Assembly: GCA_003558065.1 (NCBI GenBank)
Contig: PWMU01000099.1
Span: 1 to 64,000, forward strand
DNA from: Opitutia bacterium
Lineage (GTDB): Bacteria > Verrucomicrobiota > Verrucomicrobiia > Opitutales > T3Sed10-336
Length of the DNA stretch: 64,000 nucleotides
Direction: 5' to 3'
In this document: positions 28,340 to 37,645 of the stretch, in pieces
Layout of the letters: each line of letters begins with the position of its first letter
Position numbering within the stretch: the first letter of the stretch is position 1
The notes under the pieces: model-generated
The model's input: the letters and a program-made list of their open reading frames with translations, nothing else
What the model was told of the DNA's origin: nothing
The model's database searches: none
Program-made: the position numbers and the translations under genes

Positions 28340-29155
28340 ATGAGGATTTGGCGCATTTGGATTCTTGCGGGCGCGGCGCTCGCTTTGTTGGTTCCCGTGA
28401 CGGCGGCAGCGGATTCTTCGCGGGAGATTCCCTTCGAGCCGGGAGAAAAGCTGACTTTTAACCTGCGTTGGGGCGTGTTCTCGGCCGGCACGGCCGTGCT
28501 GGAGGTTCATCCCATGCGGGAGTATAATAACCAGGAGGTTTATCATTTCTCCCTCACGGTCAGGACGAATTCCTTCGTGGACCGTATCTACAAAGTGCGG
28601 GATCGCATCGACGCATTCGCGGACAGCGGTGTTCAGGGGTCCGCCTATTACAAAAAGAAGCAGCGGGAAGGCCGGCACGAACGGGATATCGAGGTGATCT
28701 TTGACCGGGAGAACGGAAAAGCCCAGTACTCCAATTTCGGGAAGAAAGATGATCCTATAGAGATCGAGCCCCGAACGTATGATCCGCTTTCGGCCTTCTA
28801 CGCGTTTCGAATGATGCCGATCGAGGAAAACTCGAGCGTCGAAATGTTTGTGACGGATGGAAAAAAGCTCCAGCTCGGCGAGGGCCGTGTGGGCGGCCGC
28901 GACACCATCAGGGTGCCCGCCGGGGAGTTTGAAACGGTACTGGTCGAGCCGGACATGCGGGATGTCGGGGGAGTGTTTGAGGAAAGTGACGACGCGACGC
29001 TCAGGATCTGGGTGACCGACGATGAGCGCCGGCTTCCCGTCCGCCTTTCCAGCAAGGTCGCGGTGGGGAGTTTTTACGCCGATCTGATCGAGATCGACGG
29101 TGAGGAGCCCGCACCCCGGCCCGCCGGCCCGCCTCAACCCAGACGCCGCCGTTGA
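28340..29155 (+). CDS. DUF3108-like periplasmic protein
   Basis: About 271 aa. The start at 28340 follows an AGAAGAAGG-type site and opens a signal peptide (MRIWRIWILAGAALALLVP). The mature part has the DUF3108 pattern: PFEPGEKLTFNLRWG near the N-terminus, then VRTNSFVDRIYKVRDRIDAF and FYAFRMMP. It ends in basic residues (PAGPPQPRRRR). Members are thought to act in the periplasm; the function is not known. It is followed 65 bases later by a lipoprotein gene on the same strand. Confidence 0.8.
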   Translation: MRIWRIWILAGAALALLVPVTAAADSSREIPFEPGEKLTFNLRWGVFSAGTAVLEVHPMREYNNQEVYHFSLTVRTNSFVDRIYKVRDRIDAFADSGVQGSAYYKKKQREGRHERDIEVIFDRENGKAQYSNFGKKDDPIEIEPRTYDPLSAFYAFRMMPIEENSSVEMFVTDGKKLQLGEGRVGGRDTIRVPAGEFETVLVEPDMRDVGGVFEESDDATLRIWVTDDERRLPVRLSSKVAVGSFYADLIEIDGEEPAPRPAGPPQPRRRR

Positions 29156-29220
29156 TTCGGGCGGCCGAATCGAAATTCTTGCTTCCCTATTCCTTGAGAT
29201 TCTTCCATCCTGACCGCTTT

Positions 29221-30225
29221 ATGTCGTCTCGTCTGATAGCTTTTGGTTTGCTGTGCTGCGGCGCCGCATCGATGTCCGCCTGTTCCGCCTTCGAGCAGGA
29301 AGCGAGAATGGAAGGGCAGGTCTTTGTGGTCGTGCCGGCGGGCGACAGCGTTCCGCTTAGCCTGGTCGAGGTGCAGGTGTTCGAGCGGGAGTCGATTTCG
29401 CGTTTCCTTGAGGAGCGGGAAACCGCCGTTGAAGAAGCGCGGAAGCTTTTGGAGCGGAAGCTCGAAGAGGGCCGGGCGGGGCTCGTCGCAGCGCGTGAGG
29501 CCCGCGAGCGCGAGATCGAACGCATTCGAGCCCGCCGGGCAGCGATCGAGGAGGAGAAGCGGGAATTTCTGGAGCAGGTGAGTGACACTATCGAGGACTA
29601 CCGGCAGAGAATCCTGGCCAACGAGGCCTTTATCATTGATCTCGATGAGACCCCGCAGGCGCCCGAAGGTATTCCAACGCGCCAGGAGTTCGCAGCCTAC
29701 AGCGAACGTCTTGAGCGGTGGTACTCGATGGCGCGTTCCGAGCGCGAAGCCTGGCAGGTGGTTCTCAAGGGGCAGAACGAGGATTTGGAGAGTGCGATTG
29801 CGGAACAGCGGGCCGAGCGGGCGGAGCGTCTGGAATCCTGGGAAGTCGAGCGGAAGGAGCTGGCGGCGTCGATCGAGACGCATGACGAGGCGGTGGTCGC
29901 CGCCGAACGCGCGCTCAGGGAGGTCGAGGCGGAGCGGCGGAGCTTCCCGTCGGTGGCCGACTACTTTGAGGGGTTGCCGAACCCGGAGCTTAGAGTCAGG
30001 ACCGACGCCAACGGCGAGTTTACTCTGGTCTTGTCCAGGAACCGGCCGGCGGCCCTGGTGGCGAGGGTGAATCGCGAGATCCGCGGGAACAGGGAGCAAC
30101 ACGCCTGGCTGCTTTGGCTGGATCCCGCGAAGCAGGAGCCGGGGAAGATTCTCTTGAGCAACCACAATTCGATGGACCTTCAGGACGCGGCCGAAACGCT
30201 GGCTGTGACTACGGAGGGGATGTGA
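29221..30225 (+). CDS. Probable lipoprotein with long coiled-coil region
   Basis: About 334 aa. The ATG at 29221 starts a lipoprotein-type signal (LIAFGLLCCGAASMSACS), with the likely lipidated Cys in the SMSAC stretch. Behind it is a short beta region (MEGQVFVVVPAGDSVPLSLV), then a long Glu/Arg-rich coiled coil from about residue 60 to 250 (RKLLERKLEEGRAGLVA, ERKELAASIETHDEAV). A small domain closes the protein, with a stretch resembling carboxypeptidase-regulatory-like repeats (DANGEFTLVLSRNRPAALVA). I do not recognise a characterised family. Confidence 0.72.
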   Translation: MSSRLIAFGLLCCGAASMSACSAFEQEARMEGQVFVVVPAGDSVPLSLVEVQVFERESISRFLEERETAVEEARKLLERKLEEGRAGLVAAREAREREIERIRARRAAIEEEKREFLEQVSDTIEDYRQRILANEAFIIDLDETPQAPEGIPTRQEFAAYSERLERWYSMARSEREAWQVVLKGQNEDLESAIAEQRAERAERLESWEVERKELAASIETHDEAVVAAERALREVEAERRSFPSVADYFEGLPNPELRVRTDANGEFTLVLSRNRPAALVARVNREIRGNREQHAWLLWLDPAKQEPGKILLSNHNSMDLQDAAETLAVTTEGM

Positions 30226-30302
30226 CGTGGCCGGCCGGTGTGTCGGGTTAGTCGATTTCGAGCGGCGCCGGCACACGGCCCCGCCGATGATTGCCAAGTG
30301 AA

Positions 30303-30542
30303 ATGAGAGCGAGACGTCCGCATTGCCCCCGCTGCCACAAGGAGCCCTTGAAGAAGTTTTTTACCCGCGGCGACAAACTGGTGCTCTGGATTTTCGTGGT
30401 TCTGTGCTTCCCGGTGGCTTTGTGGATCTGGTTCCGGCCGCGGCATTATCATTGCCGCAAATGCGGTTACGGGCTGCACGCGCGACCATGTGGGCGGAAG
30501 CCGGCAAGTTGGAAGCGGAAACACTTTCAACCGCAGCCGTAA
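30303..30542 (+). CDS. Small membrane protein with two zinc-binding-type CxxC pairs
   Basis: 79 aa. CPRCHKEPLKKFF at the N-terminus and YHCRKCGYGLHARPCG after the membrane part give two CxxC pairs on either side of a single hydrophobic segment (LVLWIFVVLCFPVALWIWF). Such an arrangement suggests that the flanking cysteines form one zinc site while the helix inserts in or rests on the membrane, as in LITAF-like proteins. The name is structural inference only. It lies 78 bases after the lipoprotein gene. A start at 30291 (TTG) is less likely. Confidence 0.6.
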   Translation: MRARRPHCPRCHKEPLKKFFTRGDKLVLWIFVVLCFPVALWIWFRPRHYHCRKCGYGLHARPCGRKPASWKRKHFQPQP

Positions 30543-30567
30543 GCCGCGACGGACAAGGCTCCAGCAC

Positions 30568-32190
30568 TCACCCCACGGTCGTCAACGGGTGGCGCTCCAG
30601 GGTGCTTTCGAGCGCTTCGAGAATCTCCAGCCGCTCGTCGCTGTACAGGAACCGGTCGCTGCTCAAAAAGAGATAGGCTTCGGTCAGGACTTCCGGGGAG
30701 GGCAATCGCATATCCATCAGTTTTCGGATATTTGAAATAATGGACGGACCATCGCCGCGTGCCATATCCAACCGGATCAAGCCGGTGAGAAGGCTCTGGC
30801 TGCGGGGGTTGTTGCGTTGGGCCTGAGCGAGAATGCGCCGGGCGACGTCGGGGTAACCGATTTCAACGAGCTTGTCCGCATAAGTAATGTAATTGGAGGG
30901 GCGCAGTTCGCCGGCCGACAGAAACTGATTGAGATTCAGGTCGCCGTTCGCCCGGTCACCTGCCGCATAATTCGCAATCGCCGCAATCGCCAGGAGCTGA
31001 GGGCGAAAATTCTCTTCGAAATGATCCACTTCCTGAGACAGGCGTTCGGCCAGCTCCTGACCGGCTTCGTATTGGCCCGTCTGGATCAAAGAATGAACCA
31101 GCACGATTCCCGGGATCGAGGGGTCCATGTTTCGTGCCTGGGTATGGTCGAGAATTCTCCGGGCAAGACCGACGTCCTCGATGTCGAGGGCAAACTGCGC
31201 CAGGTGATGGATCGTTTCGACGTCGCCACGAAATTCGCGCAGGAGGGAATCGATCTCCTGCTCGAGTCTGCGCGTATCTCCGGTCTCATGGTAAATATAA
31301 AGGAGGTCGATCCTGGGTGTGGCGCCGAGCGGGTTGTTCAGCTGCCGAATGACGGCGTAGCGCTCGGCTGCGTCGACATTTCCCAATTCGTGGTGATAGC
31401 GGGTCAGATAAACGTACACCTCGTCGCTGTCCGGACGCTGACGGGCCATCTCTTCCAGGCGTTCGAGGGCTTCCGACCGGCGTCCCCGTTCCCAGTCGAT
31501 TCTCGCCAGAAGGATTCGTCCGTTGTTGCTGGCTCCCAACCGATAATCGTTGATCAGCTGAACCGCATGGTCGAAGTCTCCGCGGTGAAAGCTCGCCCTG
31601 GCGGCGGCGAAGGCGATGATGATATAACGGTCTTCCATGACCGGCTCCTCGGGCAAATACTCTTCCGCGATCTGGCGGATTTCCGTATCCTGTTCGGTAA
31701 GAAGGAGCACCCGCAAGGTGCTCGTCAAATAGTCCGTGTCCTCCACCCCGTAGGGGAGTCCCTCCATCAGCAGCCGGGCGCCCCGGTCGGATCGGTTCTG
31801 GGCCAGCATCAGGTTGGCCAGAAGGAGACGGCCCTCAATGTTTTCGGGGGAGCGGCCCACCCCGACCCTGAGAAAATGGAATCCTTCGGCAAACTCATTA
31901 TCTTCAATGAGTTCCTTGCCCCGCCTGATGTAGTCTTCACCCCAGGCGACTCGGTACTCCTCCCAGCGGAAAAACAAGAGGTCGGCAAACCGCCCTGTCT
32001 CAATATCGCGGGTGTGCTTCAAAAACAGAAATGCGGCCAGAGCGACAGTGATCCAGGCCGCAACGGCCAAACCGCACAGCAGTACGAAAACCCGTCCCCA
32101 AACCGGATGGATCCCGAACTGCCCCTCCTTGTTTCGGCCGAAATTGACGAATCCGAGAAGCGCATTGCCTTTCCGAAAGTATTTTTTCAT
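30568..32190 (-). CDS. Membrane-anchored tetratricopeptide-repeat protein
   Basis: 540 aa. After a short cytoplasmic end it has one membrane helix (VFVLLCGLAVAAWITVALAAFLFL, about residues 34-57). It continues as about ten TPR-type helical hairpins, for example AEGFHFLRVGVGRSPENIEGRLLLANLM and DEVYVYLTRYHHELGNVDAAERY. This is a scaffold protein. It is divergent from the exopolysaccharide-locus genes on the plus strand, with about 170 bases between them, so a role in the export apparatus is conceivable. No catalytic domain is visible. Confidence 0.78.
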   Translation of the reverse strand: MKKYFRKGNALLGFVNFGRNKEGQFGIHPVWGRVFVLLCGLAVAAWITVALAAFLFLKHTRDIETGRFADLLFFRWEEYRVAWGEDYIRRGKELIEDNEFAEGFHFLRVGVGRSPENIEGRLLLANLMLAQNRSDRGARLLMEGLPYGVEDTDYLTSTLRVLLLTEQDTEIRQIAEEYLPEEPVMEDRYIIIAFAAARASFHRGDFDHAVQLINDYRLGASNNGRILLARIDWERGRRSEALERLEEMARQRPDSDEVYVYLTRYHHELGNVDAAERYAVIRQLNNPLGATPRIDLLYIYHETGDTRRLEQEIDSLLREFRGDVETIHHLAQFALDIEDVGLARRILDHTQARNMDPSIPGIVLVHSLIQTGQYEAGQELAERLSQEVDHFEENFRPQLLAIAAIANYAAGDRANGDLNLNQFLSAGELRPSNYITYADKLVEIGYPDVARRILAQAQRNNPRSQSLLTGLIRLDMARGDGPSIISNIRKLMDMRLPSPEVLTEAYLFLSSDRFLYSDERLEILEALESTLERHPLTTVG

Positions 32191-32363
32191 GTGCTCAGGT
32201 AAAAAAGATTGACAATAAGTCGCCTAATTAAGGATCCTTTCGGGCTCGTGAGCAAGGAAAGAGTGATGAAAATCGGCTTCCTTGTTCTTTTTTCTTGCGA
32301 TTCAGGTTGAACACCTTACGCTCTAACCGAGACTTTAACTGCAAAACTCACACATAACCGATT

Positions 32364-32864
32364 ATGAAATACCTAAAATCACTCCTCGCGTTCCTGGCTC
32401 TTGCCGCTTATTCCCTCTCTTTTGCGCAGGCCGACGTGGACGCTATCGTCAGCGAAATTGAAACGAATCCCGACGATTTGGAATCCATTGTAGCCATGGC
32501 CGTTGCGGATAATCCCGATCAGGCCCAGGAGATCACCGAAGGAGTTCTGGCGGCCTACCCGGAGGAGGCCGATCGTGTTGCCGGCAGTGCTATCGCCGGA
32601 CTTCCGGAGAAATCCGCAGAGAACGTCGGAGCCATCGTGCGCGCCGCCGTTGCCGCCAATCCCGGCGCCGTCGAAGACATTGTCAATGCCGCGAATGCCG
32701 CCGCCCCGGATCAGTCGGCCGCTATCGAAGAGGCCGCCGCTGAAGGGCTGGAAGAACCCGTTAGTCCGCGCCGTCGTCCAATTCAGGCCCTGATGCGTCC
32801 CTCGCCGGTTTCCCCCACACCCGGGATCGCCATCGACGCCTCCATCATCAGTCCCAGCAGCTAA
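32364..32864 (+). CDS. Secreted protein with Ala/Asn-Pro helical repeats
   Basis: 166 aa. A signal peptide (MKYLKSLLAFLALAAYSLSFA) is followed by about five short imperfect repeats of some 20 residues built on an IV..A(V/A)A.NP pattern: SIVAMAVADNPDQAQEI, AYPEEADRVAGSAIA, NVGAIVRAAVAANPGAV, and DIVNAANAAAPDQSAAI. The C-terminus is Pro/Ser-rich. The composition is Ala-rich and acidic. It sits directly before the outer-membrane barrel gene, so it may be part of the same envelope or export locus. No family recognised. Confidence 0.68.
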   Translation: MKYLKSLLAFLALAAYSLSFAQADVDAIVSEIETNPDDLESIVAMAVADNPDQAQEITEGVLAAYPEEADRVAGSAIAGLPEKSAENVGAIVRAAVAANPGAVEDIVNAANAAAPDQSAAIEEAAAEGLEEPVSPRRRPIQALMRPSPVSPTPGIAIDASIISPSS

Positions 32865-32961
32865 GCGGAATGCATCTTGGAAATGGGGATTCCCTCCACG
32901 CCGGGAATCCCCATTCGCTTGACGTCGGGTCGACAAAACTTTGAAAAAACGCCAATAAATT

Positions 32962-34134
32962 ATGAAACTGACTCCCCGTTCGCTATTCTCCCTCAAAACC
33001 GCCGCTATGGCTTCCCTGGCTGCCCTGACCGGAGGGACGACGGCTGTGGCATCTCCGTTGATTTCCGTCGGTGACCGTGGCGCGATCTATTTCAATGGCA
33101 GCGTTACGCTGCGGGCTGACGACAACGTGTTTCTCAATGCCAATAACGAGGAATCGGATATCATCTTCATTTTCTCGCCCGGCATTGAATTCACTTATGG
33201 CAGCGACGCGATCTGGAATTTCAGTGCTTATTACCGCGAGGATATCTACCGCTACACCGACAACACGGAGCTGAATACCAATAATTCCAATGTTTTTCTG
33301 AATGCCGATTATAGCGACGGACGGGTGGACGCCTCTTTCGACGCCAGTTATCAGCGGCTTGTCCAGAGCTCATTCGACGTTTCAGACATGTCCGGTATTC
33401 TCGTTGAGCGAGATGTCTACCGAATCGGCTCGGACGCTGAGTACGACTTGACCCAGTTGATCGATGTCGGCGCCGGAATCTCCTACCAGGAAACCAATTT
33501 CAAGCGTCGCGAATTCCGGGATACCGAAGTTATCAGTGTCCCCGTGGACCTGTACTATAACTGGCGGCCGACGATCGACCTGAGTGCGGGATACCGTTTC
33601 CGGGACAACAACACACGTGGGACCGGTCTCGATTCCCAGGATCATTTTTTTAATGTCGGCATGAGGGGCGAGATTACACCGGCGATCCTCGGAATCGTAA
33701 AAGTTGGCTATCAGGAGCGCCAGTTTAAGGACAGTGGCGCCCCCGATGATCGCGACGGACTGGCATTCAACGGTCAAGCCGTATGGGATGCGACCGAACG
33801 GATCAACCTCTCACTTCTGGCTAATCGGGACCTGACCTACAGCGCCCGTGGAAACACCATTCAAAGAACCGGAGGCGGCCCGCGAATGGATTACCTCTTC
33901 ACCGAACTCTTTACCGGTTCTGCCGGGCTTCACTATCAGGAGTCCCGGTACCACGACGGTGCTCTTGACGGTCGTAAAGACGAGAAATGGACCGCGGATA
34001 TCGGCTTGGGCTATTCCCCGAACGATTACGTGGAACTTGCGGCAGCCTACATTTACACGAATAACGAGTCGAATCGTGCCTACGCCGATTTGGACCGGAA
34101 CATTTTTCAGTTGACCGCGTCACTGAGATATTAG
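32962..34134 (+). CDS. Outer-membrane beta-barrel protein of the exopolysaccharide locus
   Basis: 390 aa. A signal region (SLFSLKTAAMASLAALTGGT) is followed by many alternating amphipathic strands with aromatic ends (DAIWNFSAYYREDIYRY, FNVGMRGEITPAI, AYIYTNNESN), and the protein ends in a terminal aromatic residue (LTASLRY), a classic outer-membrane insertion signal. It resembles the outer-membrane barrels found next to Wza/Wzc-type genes. It is 70 bases upstream of the Wza-like gene on the same strand, so a joint role in exopolysaccharide export is likely. Confidence 0.8.
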   Translation: MKLTPRSLFSLKTAAMASLAALTGGTTAVASPLISVGDRGAIYFNGSVTLRADDNVFLNANNEESDIIFIFSPGIEFTYGSDAIWNFSAYYREDIYRYTDNTELNTNNSNVFLNADYSDGRVDASFDASYQRLVQSSFDVSDMSGILVERDVYRIGSDAEYDLTQLIDVGAGISYQETNFKRREFRDTEVISVPVDLYYNWRPTIDLSAGYRFRDNNTRGTGLDSQDHFFNVGMRGEITPAILGIVKVGYQERQFKDSGAPDDRDGLAFNGQAVWDATERINLSLLANRDLTYSARGNTIQRTGGGPRMDYLFTELFTGSAGLHYQESRYHDGALDGRKDEKWTADIGLGYSPNDYVELAAAYIYTNNESNRAYADLDRNIFQLTASLRY

Positions 34135-34204
34135 CAACTGTGGTCTGGCCAAAAAGCCGGGCCGCATTTACTATAACTGGAGGAAATTTATTAGGGACTG
34201 TCCA

Positions 34205-34825
34205 ATGGTCAAACGCATAGCTGTCTGCATCCATCTCTTCGCATTCGCCTTCACGGCTTTGATAGCCGCTGAGGAATCGAGCCCGTCGGCCTTTGAGTCC
34301 GAACCGCCGGAAGTTGAATCTTCCGATTATGTGATCAACCCCTCCGATCTCCTTCGCTTCCAGGTTTACCAGGAGGAAGAGCTGACGCGGGAAGTGCGCG
34401 TCTCACAGAACGGAAATATCTCGCTTCCCCTGATTGGTTCGGTCGAGGTGAAGGGGAAAACCGTGGATGAGGCCGAACGGCTCCTGGCGGAGCTCTATGA
34501 CCGTGATTATCTCGTCAATCCCCAGGTCAACCTCGGGGTTCTGGAGTACTCTCAACGAAGAGTTAACGTTCTCGGCCAGGTTAACCGGCCCGGTACCGTT
34601 GTCTTTCCTCCCGAAGAGTCCATGACGCTCATAGACGCTATTTCCAGGGCAGGCGGGTTTCAACGAAATGCCAACCGCCGGTCGGTTATTCTCTCCCGAA
34701 CCAACGAAGATGGCGAGGTAAAGCGATATAATGTTAACACCGAGGAAATCATCCAGGGAAACACGAGCTTTATCTGGCAACTGGAAAGGGATGATGTCAT
34801 TTACGTACCGCAACGGATCTTTTAA
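34205..34825 (+). CDS. Wza-like polysaccharide export protein
   Basis: 206 aa. A signal peptide (MVKRIAVCIHLFAFAFTALIA) is followed by the polysaccharide biosynthesis/export domain (YVINPSDLLRFQVYQEEEL, SLPLIGSVEVKGKT) and an SLBB segment (RRVNVLGQVNRPGTV, LIDAISRAGG). The protein is shorter than Wza (about 380 aa) and lacks its C-terminal membrane-spanning helix, a difference common in such short export proteins. It ends just before the Wzc-like gene (14 bases), so the products probably work as a pair. Confidence 0.9.
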   Translation: MVKRIAVCIHLFAFAFTALIAAEESSPSAFESEPPEVESSDYVINPSDLLRFQVYQEEELTREVRVSQNGNISLPLIGSVEVKGKTVDEAERLLAELYDRDYLVNPQVNLGVLEYSQRRVNVLGQVNRPGTVVFPPEESMTLIDAISRAGGFQRNANRRSVILSRTNEDGEVKRYNVNTEEIIQGNTSFIWQLERDDVIYVPQRIF

Positions 34826-34839
34826 TCAACTTGTCACCC

Positions 34840-37077
34840 ATGTCGGATCACCAACCGCCCAGAGATCAGAATCAGAATAAGCCCACATCGGGATATGGCT
34901 ACGGCTACTATCCCGACACAACTTCCTATTATTCAGATCAACACGACGATACCCCGCAGCGCAGCCTTAAGGATTACCTCCTTATCTTTCGTGAGCGCTT
35001 CTGGTACATTCTCGTCGTATTCCTCCTCTTTTTTTCCGGGGTTTTAATCTACACCCTCACCCGGACCGAAATCTATGAGGCTCGCTCCACGGTCGAGCTT
35101 CTCCGTCAGGATGCACGGGTTATGCAGGTTGAGGCGGTAATGCCGCAGGAGATCCGTTCACAGGAGGATTTCAATACCCAGATCCGGATCCTTGAGAGCG
35201 CCCGTATCATCCGTGGCGTGGCCAACCGGATGTCCGAAGCCGAGCGTAACCGTTTCATGCAACCCTACGAGGAGCCGGAAGCGACCGGCAGGTTCGTCGG
35301 GGTTGAACAGCTCCTTTTTGAGAACCGCCAGATCGTTCCCGGACGAATGAATCTCATTGTCGATGTGCGCTTCCGTCATCCCGACCGCGAGATTGCGATG
35401 ATGGTGGCCGATTACTTTGTTGAGGAATATATTTCCCATAACCTCAGTGTCAGCATCGACGAATCCATGCGTGCGGTGGATGATTTGCGGGTTCGTGCCG
35501 AGGAGCAACGAGAACGCCTTCAGGAAATCCAACTGAACCGGCAGGATTACATGGAGGAGAGCGGTACGGTCTCTCTGAACCAGCGTACCGACATCGCCCT
35601 GGAAAAACTTAAGTCTCTCAATCTCCGGGAAGTGGATCTCGGGAGCAGCTTGCGAATGGCCGAATCCCGCTGGAGACTCATTGAGGCTTACAAAGAGGAA
35701 GGCCGCGACCTGACGAATATTCGGTTTATCGCGGATCAACCTCAGGTGAGCGAATTGCTGTCCGACTACACGCGCCTGAGTATCACACGTTCCCGAATGG
35801 CCGAACGCTACCGCGAACGACATCCCAGGATGGTGGAGCTGGCCGAGTCAATCAGGCAGACCGAGCACGAGCTGAATCACGCGGTCGAGACGGCGGTTTC
35901 CAAAATTGAGTCTGAATATCGGAATATTCGTGATGCGCATGAACAACTCGTCAAGAGCGTCGATGAACAGGAAAACGAAATTCTTCGGCTGAGTCGACTG
36001 GCAGTGGATTTTGACTCCATCTCCCGCGAAGCTGAAGTGAATGAGTTCATGTATCAGTATTTGCTCCGCCGTATGCGGGAGACCACGCTTTCCAGTTCCA
36101 TTGAGTCGGTGAGTGCGCGCCCACTCGACGAAGCCAGCGCTTCTCTGCGCCCGGTAACCCCCAATATACCGCTGAATCTGGGGCTCGGTCTCCTCGGCGG
36201 TCTTGGGCTCGGTATCGGGGTCGCCTTTGTCGTGGCATTCCTCGACGACAGAGTGAAGAGCGCTTTCGACATCGAATCCATTGTCGGACTTCCCCTCCTT
36301 GGAATTCTGCCTGAAGTGAAAAAGCTCAAGCCGGAAGACAAGGTGAAGATCGCCTTCACCGGTACCGATCGACATGTGGTGGAATCGTTCCGATCCCTGC
36401 AATCCAGTCTTAAGCTCAGTAAACAGAGCAATCTCGCCCAGTGCATCATGGTTACCAGCAGCCTTCCGGGCGAAGGTAAGTCGTTCGTGAGTGCCAATCT
36501 GGGATTGACTTATGCTGTCAATGGAGAGAAGACCCTTCTGGTTGACTGTGACCTTCGTATGCCCAGCGTTCACAAGTCTCACAAACTGAAGAACGACAGG
36601 GGCGTGATTTCCTATTGTCACGACAACAAGGAAATCGACGAGGTCATTCACAAGGATGTTCATCCGAACTTTGATATTCTGACTACAGGCGGGAAGGCGA
36701 AGAATCCGACTCAGACGATTAACAGTGTGGCCTTCGAGAACATGATAGCCGAGCTGAGGAAGCGGTACACTCGTATTATTATCGATACGCCTCCTCTGGC
36801 AGCCGTCAGCGATGCGCTGATCATTATGCAGCATGCCGACGGCAGTTTGTTCACTCTCAAGTTCAACAAGGTCCGGCGCAGCGCCGCCAAACACAATGTG
36901 CGACGCCTGTTGTCGTCCGATACGCCTGTATTCGGGGCGGTTCTCAACCACCTTAATATTTCGGTGGGCGGCTACTATTACGCCCAGTATTACGACAAAT
37001 CCTATCGTGACTATTATTACGTCCGGGAGGGCAACAAGGCGAAGAAGAAGGACGATAAGCCGGTTGGCAAAACTTGA
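34840..37077 (+). CDS. Wzc-like chain-length regulator and tyrosine autokinase
   Basis: About 745 aa. The N-terminus is Tyr-rich (GYGYGYYPDTTSYYSDQ), followed by a membrane helix, the Wzz/GNVR periplasmic coiled coil (about 90-420), a second helix (IPLNLGLGLLGGLGLGIGV) and a BY-kinase domain. The kinase has Walker A SLPGEGKSFVSANL, Walker A' LLVDCDLRMP and Walker B IIIDTPPLA. A Tyr cluster (GGYYYAQYYDKSYRDYYYV) closes the protein, the site of autophosphorylation in this family. ATG at 34840 is preferred over TTG at 34831. It governs polymer length and export with the Wza-like partner. No glycosyltransferases are in the window downstream. Confidence 0.92.
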   Translation: MSDHQPPRDQNQNKPTSGYGYGYYPDTTSYYSDQHDDTPQRSLKDYLLIFRERFWYILVVFLLFFSGVLIYTLTRTEIYEARSTVELLRQDARVMQVEAVMPQEIRSQEDFNTQIRILESARIIRGVANRMSEAERNRFMQPYEEPEATGRFVGVEQLLFENRQIVPGRMNLIVDVRFRHPDREIAMMVADYFVEEYISHNLSVSIDESMRAVDDLRVRAEEQRERLQEIQLNRQDYMEESGTVSLNQRTDIALEKLKSLNLREVDLGSSLRMAESRWRLIEAYKEEGRDLTNIRFIADQPQVSELLSDYTRLSITRSRMAERYRERHPRMVELAESIRQTEHELNHAVETAVSKIESEYRNIRDAHEQLVKSVDEQENEILRLSRLAVDFDSISREAEVNEFMYQYLLRRMRETTLSSSIESVSARPLDEASASLRPVTPNIPLNLGLGLLGGLGLGIGVAFVVAFLDDRVKSAFDIESIVGLPLLGILPEVKKLKPEDKVKIAFTGTDRHVVESFRSLQSSLKLSKQSNLAQCIMVTSSLPGEGKSFVSANLGLTYAVNGEKTLLVDCDLRMPSVHKSHKLKNDRGVISYCHDNKEIDEVIHKDVHPNFDILTTGGKAKNPTQTINSVAFENMIAELRKRYTRIIIDTPPLAAVSDALIIMQHADGSLFTLKFNKVRRSAAKHNVRRLLSSDTPVFGAVLNHLNISVGGYYYAQYYDKSYRDYYYVREGNKAKKKDDKPVGKT

Positions 37078-37117
37078 GGTCCTGCGGTTTTTTGACTTCC
37101 GCCTGAATCAGGTTTTT

Positions 37118-37161
37118 AAAAAGCCTCTTGCCGATGTTCGGCGGGAGGCTTTTTGTTTTTT
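37118..37161 (+). terminator. Rho-independent terminator after the Wzc-like gene
   Basis: A long stem, AAAAAGCCTC at 37118-37127 pairing with GAGGCTTTTT at 37145-37154, continues through two G-T wobbles into an inner GCCGA/TCGGC stem with a TGT loop. A T-run (GTTTTTTG) follows. It closes the exopolysaccharide genes. Confidence 0.85.
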
Positions 37162-37231
37162 GTGCCCCGTCCCGGAATTGCTTTGTCAAAATGCGAGAGC
37201 CGCAGTCCCAAACCCTGGGGCGCCAGCACGC

Positions 37232-37262
37232 AAAAAAGGGGCTCCTGAAAATCAGGAGCCCC
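37232..37262 (-). terminator. Rho-independent terminator after rpsR
   Basis: Read on the minus strand, an eleven-pair perfect stem (37238-37248 with 37252-37262, three-base loop) is followed by a run of six T residues. It lies 33 bases past the rpsR stop. Confidence 0.88.
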
Positions 37263-37294
37263 TCCGAAATAAAGAAATAAATGCCGGCGTAAAT

Positions 37295-37495
37295 CTATTT
37301 CATCAGGAGAGCGTTACGGGCATGCTTAATAGACCGTGTGATCGTGCGCTGCTCCTTTGCCGACAATTTGGTAATCCGTCGGGGCAAAATCTTTCCCGTG
37401 TCCGTCACGTATTGAGAGAGGGTTTCGGTATCCGTGAAAGGTATGTCGGAAGGTTTGCGGCTCCCGGTGCTGGCTGTGTTTGATTCGTTCTCCAT
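37295..37495 (-). CDS. rpsR: 30S ribosomal protein bS18
   Basis: 66 aa. The bS18 core is plain: TETLSQYVTDTGKILPRRIT, then KLSAKEQRTITRSIKHARN and a short LLMK end. It is basic and the length is normal. In most bacteria rpsR sits with rpsF, ssb and rplI; here it stands alone between two convergent terminators and on the strand opposite to its neighbours. This suggests it was separated from its usual partners. No clear Shine-Dalgarno site precedes the ATG. Confidence 0.92.
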   Translation of the reverse strand: MENESNTASTGSRKPSDIPFTDTETLSQYVTDTGKILPRRITKLSAKEQRTITRSIKHARNALLMK

Positions 37496-37645
37496 GTTCT
37501 AAAAAAGGCTAATTAAACGTGAAGCCGGAGGAAATTCAAGGAAAAAGATCATTTTATGTTTCCTTTGGGATGTCCTGAGGAGATAATGGCGCCTTGGGGA
37601 TGTCCATGCAGTCAGAAATCCGGTGGGGCCCAAAGGGGTGGAAAC

